Below are positions 23,518 through 34,036 of a stretch of 64,000 nucleotides of DNA, in pieces; the first letter of the stretch is position 1; the number at the start of each line of letters is the position of its first letter. This stretch comes from Pyrenochaeta sp. MPI-SDFR-AT-0127 (lineage: Eukaryota > Ascomycota > Dothideomycetes > Pleosporales > Cucurbitariaceae): contig JAGTJM010000038.1 of the NCBI GenBank assembly GCA_020747015.1, positions 124,001 through 188,000 on the forward strand, read 5' to 3'. The translations under genes and the position numbers were made by a program. The notes below the pieces were generated by a model. It worked only from the letters and a program-made list of their open reading frames with translations, was not told the DNA's origin and made no database searches.

Positions 23518-25235
23518 ATGAATCCTTCTATTCTCCCTCCAACGCCTCCCAAATCTCCTAGTCTTGAAGAGCAATCCAAGAAGCCGTCACCGTCACGGAA
23601 TCCAGTTCTTTTTGAAGCCTTTGAGTGGCACTCCCCTGCAGACCACAAGCACTGGCAACGACTACGAAGAGCACTACCAGCACTCTCTGCAATTGGTATA
23701 ACGAATCTCTGGCTCCCTCCAGGGTCAAAAGCTAAAGATGCGGAGAGCAATGGATACGATATATATGATGCGTATGATTTAGGCGAATTCGATCAGAAGG
23801 GCACAGTTCCGACGAAATGGGGCACAAAGAAAGATTTAGTAGATCTTGCGATGGAGTGTAAAAGCAATGGCATGGGACTTATATGGGATGCGATTTTGAA
23901 TCATCGTGCGTTCGCGGATTCCACAGAAACTGTGAAGGTCGTAGAGGTGGACCCAAGAGGTAGGTTAAGATCTCACTAGAAGCCTACTAAGAGACCGCGA
24001 GACTTATGTGATGGCAGATCGAAGAGTCGACATAACAGCTCCATTCGACATAGAAGCCTGGACCAAATTTGACTTTGCCGCTCGACGTGGAAAATACAGT
24101 ACCTTCACATACAACAAATCACACTTCAACGGGACAGACTGGAACCAAGCAACTGGAAAACGCGCCATCTACCGTTTCGTAGAAGATGGCAAGAACTGGG
24201 CGCAAGATGTGGGGAAGATGCAAGGAAACGCTGATTACCTCATGCTTGAAAATCTTGACTACACGAATGCTGAGGTATTCGAGGAAACGATGACTTGGGG
24301 AAAGTGGATTATGGAAGAGCTGAACCTGAGCGGGTTTCGATTGGATGCTGTGCAGCATTATTCGTGGCGCTTTGCAGATGCGTGGAGCCAGTACCTAAAG
24401 AAGATGAACAATCCAAATCTTCTCTGTGTGGGTGAATTTTGGAATGGCGACGTTAATGTGTTGTTAGAGTGGATGAGCAACATGAGCCCCGACTTCCATC
24501 TCTACGACGTCCCGCTCATGTACAAGATCGCACGATTAAGCTGGGGCGAGGACAAGGATTTGCGGAAGGTGTTCCAAGACACGTTGGTGGAAGCGAGGCC
24601 AAATAGCGCTGTAGTAAGTAATTTCCAAGTTTGGAGCGAAAAAGAATGCTGACAAGCGGCAGACATTCATCAGGATACACGATACCCAGAAAGGCCAAGA
24701 TATGGACACGCCGATCCGACATTCATTCACGCCACACGCATATTCCCTTCTTCTTCTTCGGCGCGATGGCCACCCCTGTGTCTTTTTTGGCGATCTGTAC
24801 GGTATTTCCGGTCCCTATCCTGAGCCGCCAACATGTTGGGGTAAATTGCCCGGTATTGTGCTTGCCAGGAAATTATATGCTTATGGCCTCCAAATCGACT
24901 ACTTTGAGAGAAGCGATTGCATTGGCTGGGTGCGACAAGGAGATTCGGAGAATCCCGATGGCTGTGCTGTTGTCATGTCGTGGACACAGGGCACGGATTT
25001 AATACATCGTTCGCCGTACCTCACTATGACTGTTGGTCAAGAACATGCTGGTGAGGTATGGACGGATGTTTTGGGCTTTGAGTGGAGTGCGGTAACGATC
25101 AACGATGATGGCGTTGGGCGTTTCCCGTGCCAGCGGAATAGCATGGCGTGCTTTGTGAAAGAAACTGCGCAAGGGAGAGAAAAGTTTCCAGTACGATTCA
25201 AGGCTAACTTTCATGACTTGAGTGATTGGGAGTAG
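23518..25235 (+). CDS. Intracellular GH13 alpha-amylase
   Basis: Hydrolyses alpha-1,4-glucan (glycogen or maltooligosaccharides). The three exons 23518-23959, 24018-24613 and 24663-25235 encode 536 residues; introns of 58 and 49 bp are in phase. The ATG is at 23518; there is no signal peptide and the N-terminus is Pro/Ser-rich, as in cytosolic bacterial-type fungal amylases of subfamily GH13_5. Visible are FEAFEWHSPADHKHW, IGITNLWLPPGSKA, the substrate-site motif DAILNHRAFAD, EVDPRDRRVDITAPFDIEAWTKFDF, the nucleophile Asp in GFRLDAVQHYSW, the acid Glu in LCVGEFWN, and the transition-state Asp in IHDTQKGQ. The last motif is usually NHDTQ; here the Asn is Ile. Such enzymes help make alpha-glucan of the cell wall or recycle storage glycogen in related fungi, so a nutritional role is not certain. 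Confidence 0.92.
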
Positions 25236-26148
25236 GGATAGGAGTATTGTGTATTCCAATTGAGCGTTGGCGTTTTGGTGTATGTACTGAAGCTTGAGAT
25301 AGAGGACAGGGTTGAATTCGTGAATTCTCTACGGCGGGGTTGCTTCATATCCGGCAAGAGCAATTGAGGGGTTGCTTTCCCTCCCAAAACGTTCTCCTCT
25401 GTTCACTATCAGGAACATCAAATACTCTGAGACTACCTCACGCTTTCTCTGAGATCTCTGAGATCGTTCCGTGTCACTCGTTGCACCTACCAAAGGGCAA
25501 TGAAGTAATTCTAACAAATCCATTTTCATGTTTGACACATGCGCAGATTCACTCCGTTGATATTCACTGTCGTCAACTTTTCGCAAAGTCGATTAATTGC
25601 TATTGGCGTATAAGTATCGAGTGAAACAATCGTCGGACGCTTGTGACTATTCTCCATTGCCAGATACTCCTCGTGTATGAGAAGCGCAACGTGAGTCTTC
25701 GTTAAGAATCGCTTTGATATTACAACTCGGACAATCCGCCAGCTGTTGTGCAAAGGGTGGGATATTTGGTGCAAAACTGTTAGAAAGTACCGCGCGTTGC
25801 AATTGCAAAGAAACACTCGGATGCTTGTGCAAAGATCAAACTGTGATCTGAGCACACGGTATGCCGGGTGATATTGCATCACTTAGCGCCCGCCCCCAGG
25901 ATGAGGCGCAGTAGGCTGCTCACCTGGGGTCCAAATATAGATCTCCAGCATCATGCGCTGTACGACCCTTCGTTCTTGTCAATCGTCAATTGAGAGTTTT
26001 CATCCGATCTGTCGCACTTTCTCCTCCAATCCAGAGTTCTTTTGGCCTATTCGACGTCAGCGCATTGATCGCGTTGAAAGCCAAAACCTCGCAACACGCC
26101 CCGGTATGCTTACCCAGTCAATGTCAATAATCTATCGGAGCAGCTGGA
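25236..26148. other. Intergenic, no supported gene
   Basis: 913 bp upstream of the HET gene. A minus-strand frame (25526-25882) has a coding-like end, LCEKLTTVNINGVNLRMC, but no domain or splice chain that I can complete. Confidence 0.45.
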
Positions 26149-28178
26149 ATGGATTTCCTTGCGTCTTCGTGTTGCTGGCCTGTTTTAAAGGAATCCGATT
26201 ATAATCCCACCGAGACTTTACCTTTAATCACAGATAATGAGCTTCGAACATACGAATATCGACGCCTAGCTCAAGATGAGGTTCGTCTGCTTGTCCTTCA
26301 CCCAGCAAGGTCATTTGAAGATGAGCTTGTCATGCATCTTCAAGTTATAAAACGCTCAGACGACAGATACTATGAAGCGGTATCTTATGCCTGGGGAACA
26401 AATGACGCGACAATCCCATTACTCATTCATGATGAGCAGCATGCTTCACTACACTTGCACGATCAAAACCTGTTAACTAGGGCGTATCGATATAAGTTCT
26501 TGACAGAACAAACTCAAGCGGTCTTGCCTGTGAGACTTAATGTGGCATTGATGCTTCGTCACCTCCGGTATCCTTGGTTACCGCGACACCTTTGGATCGA
26601 TCAGCTTTGTATCAACCAGCAGGATAAGGAAGAGAAGAGCCGGCAAGTTAATCAGATGGGTGAGATATACAGGAGATCCGGAAGAACATTAATTTGGCTG
26701 GGATGTTCGAAAAATCAGAGCAGACCATTATCAGCACTACAAACTGCATCATATGAGAGTCGTTCAGTCGCTCGACATTACGGGGATAGTAACGTAGGGG
26801 AGGAAGAAGATGGCATTTATTACACGCGACTCAAACCAGAAGTTCGAAGACTCCTGTCACTGCCATGGTTCCAGCGTCGTTGGGTCATCCAAGAGGCAGC
26901 TTTGGCGTCTCGACCTCGTGTGATTTACGGATTTGACGAGATGTCCTTTGAAGACATGACTTACTTCATCGACCAGCTCCGAAAAATTTCATTCGACATT
27001 CCTCCACATATTGCTGAATCCATACATGTACTTGAAACGATCACGAGCCTCTTCCGGCGGACTCATTTCCGCGGAGCTGGATTCATGACGAATGTCATGC
27101 ACGATGTTTACCAGCAATACTATCGCCATCATCCAAAAAGCAATGGTACTGCAGATTTCATCCAGCTTCTTATCAGCATGAACACAGCGCAATGTTCTGA
27201 CGATCGGGATCGACTCTACGCGTTGAATAGCCTTCGATGCGATCCAATGAACGTGGACTACCAAAAGACTACAGAGGAGGTGTACAGTACATTTGCAATC
27301 ACAGAATGCACTCAGAGCTTAGAGACATTGTATTGCTGCGGGGCTTTTCCTTCACAGAACCTGCCGAGCTGGGTTCCTGACTGGAGATCGCCACGACAAT
27401 GGATTCCCATCAAATGCTTCGAAGGTCGACCGCCAAGTCATCAGCTGCTATCGGATAGCTTGCGCAATCCGAATCTTGCTTCGCGGAAACCCTATTTCAT
27501 TAATACCAAAACGATGGTTGTCAATGCGGTCATCTTCACATTTGTCGTCTCTAAAGGACCCCAATTGTACGAGAATTGGACTTTCAATCCTTGGCTATGT
27601 CTCAGCAAGTATCTTAATTACTATAAGCGAACTGCGGGCTCGGGATCACCGAAAAAAAGTGCCCATGATGCTCAGTATCTTGATCGGCTCGTTTGCACGC
27701 TCACAGCTGGAGCAATCCGATCTGGCGAAAACCTGGGTCAATGGTTTGAAGCATATAGCTCGGCATCAAGCTACAAGAGAGCACGTAAAGAGTACGTTGA
27801 CGCATGCTGCGACTGCAAAGACGTATCGTTCTGTGCATATCCGGCAGTTCACTCAAACAACTTCAACATTCTGGAGAGAGTTGAACAGATTCTGAAGGGT
27901 CGTTGTACATTTGTAACGGATAGTGGACACTGGGCTGTTGGACCAGCCTCGCTCCTTTCTGGCGATCTTGTAGTTGCGCTTCCCGGCTGTAGCTATCCCT
28001 TTGCCATGCGACCGAAGGTAAGTCTGTTGTCATTTGTACGATAGGGCACACTGTCTGACATGCTGTCTCGCAGGGACCAGCTACCTTCACAATTGTTGGC
28101 GATTGCTATCTTGCATTGCCCAGGGATTTGGACACCTTTTACAATCAGAGTACATCACGACCAATATCAATTGTCTAG
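26149..28178 (+). CDS. HET-domain protein (heterokaryon incompatibility)
   Basis: Cytosolic protein of the HET family, which triggers regulated cell death when genetically different hyphae fuse. The exons 26149-28017 and 28074-28178 are joined by a 56-bp intron (gtaagt..gcag, phase 0) and encode 657 residues. The HET domain is complete: YEAVSYAWGTND (about residues 75-86), LWIDQLCINQQDKEEKSRQV (about 146), MGEIYRRSGRTLIWLG, then PWFQRRWVIQEAALA and DDRDRLYALNSL, LPSWVPDW. The second exon supplies the usual C-terminal FTIVGDCYLALP strand. There is no NACHT, WD40 or ankyrin partner domain, so it belongs to the HET-only class. Unlike the copy at 7.5-9.7 kb it is intact. The ATG at 26149 is the first one in frame. 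Confidence 0.93.
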
Positions 28179-28346
28179 TCGCCAGTCGAGTAAGAATATT
28201 GAAGCGCTTCAGGTTTGATTTGGGAACACAATACCAGACGCCGTCGGTAATGTAGTTGACGTGTGCAGCACAGATTTCATGAAGTGGAATTAAAATCATT
28301 GTGTATATCAAGGCTAGTGTAGAGTCGTAGTGAGAAAAGTTCAGGC

Positions 28347-29559
28347 TCACTCATCATCGCTCATGAAGGCATCATCTCTCGCGAAGAACCGGAGTTGGCT
28401 ATCGGGAAGTTCGCGGCGCTCAATCTGAGAAATCAAGTATAGTGAGGGTGGAACTTTCTTGTGCGAATTATCCTCCACAAATCACGCATATACCTTCTTT
28501 ACGCCATAACGCATCATAAGTCGGATGATATGTACAGTAAAGTGTTCAGGGATGCTGGCGTCATCTTCGTGCAGTGTAGGCTCGATGGTTGGTGGTTTTG
28601 GGAGCTGCACCTGAAACAAGGAGTTAGAGCCTTGAAATCGAAGCTTGAGTATGGCTTACCAAATTGTCATCGCGTATCCTGACCTGACCCATACTCTCTA
28701 GCAAATCTTCCACAACGGCTTCATAAACCTCTGCCCCTAGTGCACGCACTATTTCTTGACTTTTTGTCTTTCGCCCAAACACCGCGTGTCGAGTATGTCG
28801 TCCCTCGTGAGATCTTCAAGGCTACCCACACGGTGCCCTTTTGCTCGCGTGAGTGCAGTGTTCAACTTCTGGTATAAACCAGCCCATGGTTCAACGCCTT
28901 CCACAACTGTGCTATCTTCCGTTGCGGTAAGGTAGATCCACTCTCCGTCTAGGTCTCTGTCAAGGATGCGGAACTTTGAAAGGGGAATCTTTGAGATTGG
29001 CGAGCCTTCCATTTGGGCTTTGAGTAAGGCAGCCTTCTTAATACGAATGAGATCACCCATGGTGCCAATGAATTCCACTCCGATGGATTCCAATACAGAT
29101 TGGATTCTGACGTAAACACCATACCCTGGGAAATACAGGTATATGCGTATCGTGGAGAAAGAGGAGCCAGTAGCCAGAAATGTAATTAGCTGTGCGCAGC
29201 ATCCTAGGGTCGGTGTGGCTGCATACTAAAATAGTGAGGTATAGAACTGTCTGTACTTTCCTCTTCAACTCGTGTTTTGTTGTAATTTCTTCGTCATTTA
29301 TAAGCTCAAATACGTTCATGGTAGATTCCCCGTTTTTCAGCTCGAACCATGGCGGTGCTTGAAGTCCGGCAATCAACTTCTTGGTATCGAGGCGTGATGT
29401 CTCTTTCATGACCTCACTCAAAGCATCTTTGCCTTTAAAATGGACGGGCTTTGTTTTGTCCACATGTTCAGTATCCGCTTGTTCTGGCTTCTTCGAATTT
29501 TTTTCTATAAGCACATTAATGGCGTCCTCACCCTGTGTAGTGAATGGCCAGCCGTCCAT
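28347..29559 (-). CDS. Hypothetical protein, five exons, no known domain
   Basis: I do not recognise this protein. No single frame shows it, but five exons join in phase: 29559-29257, 29189-28830, 28767-28660, 28610-28494 and 28424-28347, giving 321 residues. Introns are 67, 62, 49 and 69 bp with GT..AG ends; the last two (gtaagc..ttcag and gtatat..ctcag) are convincing, while the first two are weaker (donors gtacag and gtgggt) and were chosen because they restore frame. The N-terminal exon is hydrophilic and Lys-rich (ALSEVMKETSRLDTKKL, APPWFELKNGESTMNVFEL). The middle has an aromatic hydrophobic run (STIRIYLYFPGYGVYVR) and GTMGDLIRIKKAAL. The end is acidic (FFARDDAFMSDDE). It converges on the HET gene with 168 bp between stop codons. 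If the weak introns are wrong, the alternative is one or two frameshifts. Confidence 0.62.
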
Positions 29560-30503
29560 CTTCTGGCTTTTATCATGAGGTTTAAATCATGAATACATAG
29601 TACCACAGCCTTCACAAATGACACATGTGGCCACGACATCGCGAATTGACCATTTAAGTGTAATCGGTAAGGGGTTACGTGGCCCACAAGGAGAAGATAA
29701 AATCAGTAGATCAATCAACACACGTTTGCGCCAGCTGTTCGAAGAAATGCTCCGAGTGCAACATTTTATCTACTATTGTGGGACTCATGCTTACCTACCT
29801 AGTAGAAGCATGAACCTGTGGTTCGGATTTGACTCAATTAGCGGTCATGCTTGATGTGGCTCAATAAGTTTTGGAGGTGGCGTCTGAGATCTTAAAGTCA
29901 TGCGTGATGTGATTCAACAGGTTTTTGGAGTTGGAGTTGGAGTATTCAAGGTCACGTGTATGCGACTTTCACTTGTGCTCGCCGTGCGATAAGATCACTG
30001 CCATGCCTAGCTGACTCCTACCAGAGTTTCTACAGATCGCGCCTCGTTATGCTGAAACAACATCTTTCATCCATCAGTCATTCAATGCTCGGCTCCTTCC
30101 TCTTGGCATTGGCAGCTGAATATCTCTCAACATCCGCTAACCCAATGTGTTCGCCTGTCAAGCCCTTGTCCAATCCAAGACGTGGATAAGCGAGCAGTCC
30201 AAAAAGTGCTGCGCATCCAGCTCTTTCGCGCTTCGCCACCTTGCCTGGCGGCGGATTAAGGATATTCCGCTGTAGGGTGTTGATATCGGTGCAGGCTATG
30301 CAACAGATCTTGCGCATGGAGATCAGACTTGACCAATGACGACTGTGAGAGCAGAAGACCGATGCCTTTCAGAGCCTGTAGCTGTTTTGGGCGCTTCACA
30401 ACCTTTGACACAATGGCGTGGCTGAGGCTTCGTCTGTGACAGCTACTTGGCGACTAGACGCCACAAACAGGTTGTTTTAATAGCTGAGTGTTCTGCCTTT
30501 CGA
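29560..30503. other. Intergenic, no supported gene
   Basis: About 940 bp. A 79-codon minus-strand ATG frame (30317-30078) has unremarkable composition and no motif. Nothing else seen. Confidence 0.45.
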
Positions 30504-30671
30504 ATGCACTCTACAGCTTTTACTTTATCCGTTCGCAGCTTGGTCTTTTCTGGGCCGTGTCCAACAGGTTCGGAATACCTAAGCATTGCACAATGCCAGC
30601 AGCACCCTACGTTAGGCCAAGATTTCCGCAAGCGCCCTTTCCCATAACTAGTACGTCGCAACCATTTTTTC

Positions 30672-31793
30672 ATGGGTGAGTGTACCGCAAAGCTGACCCA
30701 AGCATCAGATAGCACAAATCCTGTACCCACAAGAGAGACAACTACAGAAGAAGCTGGACCGTCAAAGACCAACGACGATAATCCACCTGACAGGAGCCAG
30801 CCCCAAGCCCAGACGCCTACATTTATCCCAATCGCATCATACGTCCCAGTACAAGTCGTGCCCGCCTCAGAGGTTGCGGCGACTACTACACCCCATGCAA
30901 GCATTGAGGAATACAAGGGTCCAGGTGCCATCATCTTGAGAGGATATTGTACAGAGCCTAATTATACTATCCTCGATGGACCCACAGCCTTATGGGTTCC
31001 TGTTGTGGGTTGCGTCTCATCTAAAGCCGAGTGCTGTCCAACATCAACAATAGACGGTGGGGCAAATGCTGCGCCGACAGAGACTGGAAAACCAAATGCA
31101 AGTGTTGCCCCAAGTGCCGCCGCAGGAGGAGCTGGTCTCGCAGCATTTCCTATAAGCGCATTGCCCAGCCAAGGCACCTTGACCGGATGTCCAAAAGATT
31201 ATCATACCGTCAAAGCATCGGAAGGCGCAGGATGCTGTCCTTCGTGAGTTCGATCCGCTGTATCTGACAAATGTTTACTAACAGGCGAAAGATCGTACTG
31301 GCTTTGGAGCACGACCTTAGGAGGGCAAGTTCCCTGCTACTCGTCTCTTGGAGCCGCACTCGTACCACCACCAATGCCAGATAGCTTTGGCCGCATGAAC
31401 TTGCCGAGTAGTGTTAGCGCTTCAACATCAGTCGTGGCGCAGACCATGCAGGCAAAGCCCACGTTAGCTATCGTCAACATAGCCTATGCGATGCAATACC
31501 AACTAGCTCCTGAGCCTGAACCTATTACAGGATTGAAAAAAGAGGCAAAGATTGGCATCGGTGTTGGTGTTACGGCCGGGGCACTTTTCATCTTGGTTGT
31601 GCTAGGCTTCCTGGTTCGGCGGTGTCTCGGAAAAAGGAAGTCCAACGAGGGCGATATGCAAACGACAACTCCATCGCAGCGGTTCGGTAGTCAGATAGAT
31701 ATGAGTCGAGTTGCACATGAACCACCTGGTGTAGCTAGGACTTATGGTGGCGTAAGGTATACTGGCGTTGCTACGAGACCTATGGAGTACTGA
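30672..31793 (+). CDS. Cys-containing single-pass membrane protein
   Basis: Two exons, 30672-31243 and 31292-31793, with an intron 31244-31291 (gtgagt, tactaac branch, acceptor gaaag, phase 2). The outer part carries Cys clusters: GYCTEPNYTILDG, VSSKAECCPTS, GCPKDYHTVKASEGAGCCPS and YWLWSTTLGGQVPCYSS. A Thr/Pro-rich linker (residues about 20-80) and an Ala/Gly-rich segment follow the pattern of glycosylated fungal surface proteins. One membrane helix (IGIGVGVTAGALFILVVLGF) is followed by basic RRCLGKRK and a cytoplasmic tail. The 5' end is uncertain: the same frame continues upstream through a TAA at 30645-30647 into GPCPTGSEYLSIAQCQQHP, starting from an ATG at 30504, so the true start or a first exon with the signal peptide is missing or the gene is damaged. 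The function is unknown; a wall-sensor-like role is a guess from architecture. Confidence 0.65.
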
Positions 31794-33127
31794 TTGCAAA
31801 TCTACGCAGACATGATGATACGTGTTTATGAAAAACACACGAACCTTTGACTTCGGTGGAGTTTCCATGCTTTTACTTGTTGTGACGACTGTAAACATCG
31901 GTCAGAATATGTTGTGCTTATGATGCTCATACTTGACACCACCCTGTTGTCAATTATTCAAAAACATACTCTTACTCATCCTGCTGTGCGTGGATCAATT
32001 GAAGGCAAATAATTACCACATAATCAGCAGCAGGCATTTTGCAAACTCGTGAACATGTATCTATCGCGTGGTCCGTTGTTCTACTGGGCGATTTTCGCTA
32101 ACATGGACAGAAATAAACGTTCATAGAGCATTTAAATAACGTTTGGTCACGGGTATTATGTCTTTGCATAAGGCAGCATTAGTTCAGAAACATGCGCAAA
32201 GAATGGGGCCGTAAGGAGTGCAGTATGAAATCAAACAAGTAAGACCTAATTGAGAGAGGTTACCGGTATCTAACTATTGGAGACATGTTGATTAATACTA
32301 CAGTGAAGTACCCCAGCCTCCATCCCTTGCCATTCTACTTTTACAGAAGCGTGCTGCTGTGTTGGATAGGTAACTGAGTATTGCGCTCTAATGATCCGAT
32401 GGTATGATTCTAAAACTCGGCATTCATCGTGCATACTGAGATAATTTCACTAATGAAGCTAGGCTCTCTATATCACAAGAGATAAGGATCAGTGAGAGAT
32501 GATACAGGTTTAGTGTCTGGCATGTTGTCATCCATGCATGGCCTCCGAGAGCTCGCTCCTATGCATACTATCAACCCTGTAATATACTCGGGTTTGTCCA
32601 ATAAAAAGAAGACTTTCGCAGAAGGTCGCGAGTTGGCTGTACTCCGTGTTATATGTCTTCGCGATAAGAGCAAATGGTGTGATTTGAAGATACGCCATCC
32701 TAGTTCTGATTGGTGACACTCAACTTTCAGGGCGTTAGGTGGCAACGGGGCGTAGAATAGTGATTATTATGGTATCCAGATGGCTCGTATTTTCAAATCC
32801 TGTTGGACGGGCCCTGGTATAAATTCTCTTCCCGCAACATTTTGAAGAATATCTGGAACCCTCAGGAATCAATCCCATCGCAGTTCAAGGTCCGGAATTA
32901 AGGCCCAGTAACGAGTACTGTCCGTTGAGTCTACCCCGTTATTTTCAAGTGCGCGTCTTCATTCTACTAGACTGTGAATATTTAATGACTTTTTCAGCTT
33001 GTGCAACTGAACAGGATTCTCTCTGAAGACGCTGTCGTCGAGAATTACTGGAAGCAGGCCTAATTGAACACCAGGAGTTATTACTCTCACCCTTGGGTCC
33101 CCCCCATATTCCTCTATATCAAAAGAG
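31794..33127. other. Intergenic, no gene seen
   Basis: About 1.3 kb, AT-rich, short frames only. It must contain the promoter of the UbiA-like gene at its right end. Confidence 0.5.
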
Positions 33128-34036
33128 ATGGTTTCACTAGGCATCTTCTATCATGTTTACACTCTGTTTCTCTTTACCAGCGACCAAATACTAGATGCTG
33201 TCATCCCTGGTACAGCTTTTGCAACATTTGCTACCTTGTCGGGGCCAGTACTGGACTTGCCGTCGCAGAATGCCACGGCCATTATCCAACGTATCCCTTT
33301 AGTATCTTTTTGGCTTTGGCTAGTTGTGTTTCAGGCATGTCTCCATAATCAACGCCGACGAGAATCCGTCAGAGAAGACGCCCTTAACAAGCCATGGCGG
33401 CCCCTCCCATCAGGACGAATCACTCGCGGGCAAACAGACAATCTGCTGTTTGTTACGTACATTTTGTTAGGCTTTCTGAGTCATTATCTCGAAGTATTGT
33501 CGATATTCATACTATACACCATGCTGATCGTGGGTTACAATGACCTTGGTGGTGGCGATTACAGCGGATTTGTTCGGAATCTATTTTGTGCTGCGGGATT
33601 CTCGTGCTACTTCAGTGGAGCTTTCAGCATCGCCTTGGGCACCGATATTTTCATGAGCTACCATGCTTGGAACTGGACTCTTCTCATCACTTTCGGAACC
33701 CTTGCTACGACCTTTCAAACTCAGGAATTTCGCGATGAAGTTGGCGATAGGGCTCGCGGCCGGTGTACATTGGTAACTGAACTGGGAAGAAAGCATGCAC
33801 TGTGGACTGTCATGGTTGCAGTAACTTTCTGGTCTTTGTATACCCCCTTTGTATTCTTCGAATGTGGCTGGAGAGGAGCTACCCTACCAATCGCGCTTGG
33901 CTGGGCTCTAGTCGTTACAGCAATTCAAGCTATTGGCGAGGAAAGCCAGAAGTTTGATCGAAAGATGTACAAGATTTGGTGTCTTTGGATGATTACATTT
34001 TGCCCGCTTCCCATCTTTGGCAATGGATCGGCCTGA
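33128..34036 (+). CDS. UbiA-family prenyltransferase-like membrane protein
   Basis: Single exon of 302 residues with about eight hydrophobic helices. The start FYHVYTLFLFTSDQILDAVIPGTAFA matches the first helix of fungal UbiA-like proteins. The first Asp-rich region is degenerate: QRRRESVREDALNKPWRPLPSGRIT keeps the NKPWRP-P-GRIT signature but the family NxxxDxxxD acids are reduced to ED. The second, QEFRDEVGDRARGRCTL, keeps the DxxxD and the GDRARGR motif. UbiA enzymes move prenyl groups to aromatic or lipid acceptors, and some fungal members cyclise terpenes. No terpene or polyketide gene lies nearby, so the substrate is open. The ATG at 33128 leaves a shorter N-terminus than most relatives; an upstream exon is possible, but the preceding frame closes 63 bp upstream. 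Confidence 0.85.
   Translation: MVSLGIFYHVYTLFLFTSDQILDAVIPGTAFATFATLSGPVLDLPSQNATAIIQRIPLVSFWLWLVVFQACLHNQRRRESVREDALNKPWRPLPSGRITRGQTDNLLFVTYILLGFLSHYLEVLSIFILYTMLIVGYNDLGGGDYSGFVRNLFCAAGFSCYFSGAFSIALGTDIFMSYHAWNWTLLITFGTLATTFQTQEFRDEVGDRARGRCTLVTELGRKHALWTVMVAVTFWSLYTPFVFFECGWRGATLPIALGWALVVTAIQAIGEESQKFDRKMYKIWCLWMITFCPLPIFGNGSA

Noticed and set aside
25526..25882. Minus-strand frame with coding-like C-terminal text
   Set aside because: Could be a gene remnant, but no domain, no clear start and no splice chain; support is too weak.
28749..28830. Frameshift in the orphan five-exon gene
   Set aside because: A 62-bp GT..AG intron in phase 0 (28768-28829) explains the frame change, so a frameshift is not required, though it remains the alternative.
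30078..30317. 79-codon minus-strand ATG frame
   Set aside because: Short, no motif or signal peptide, no conserved-looking segment.
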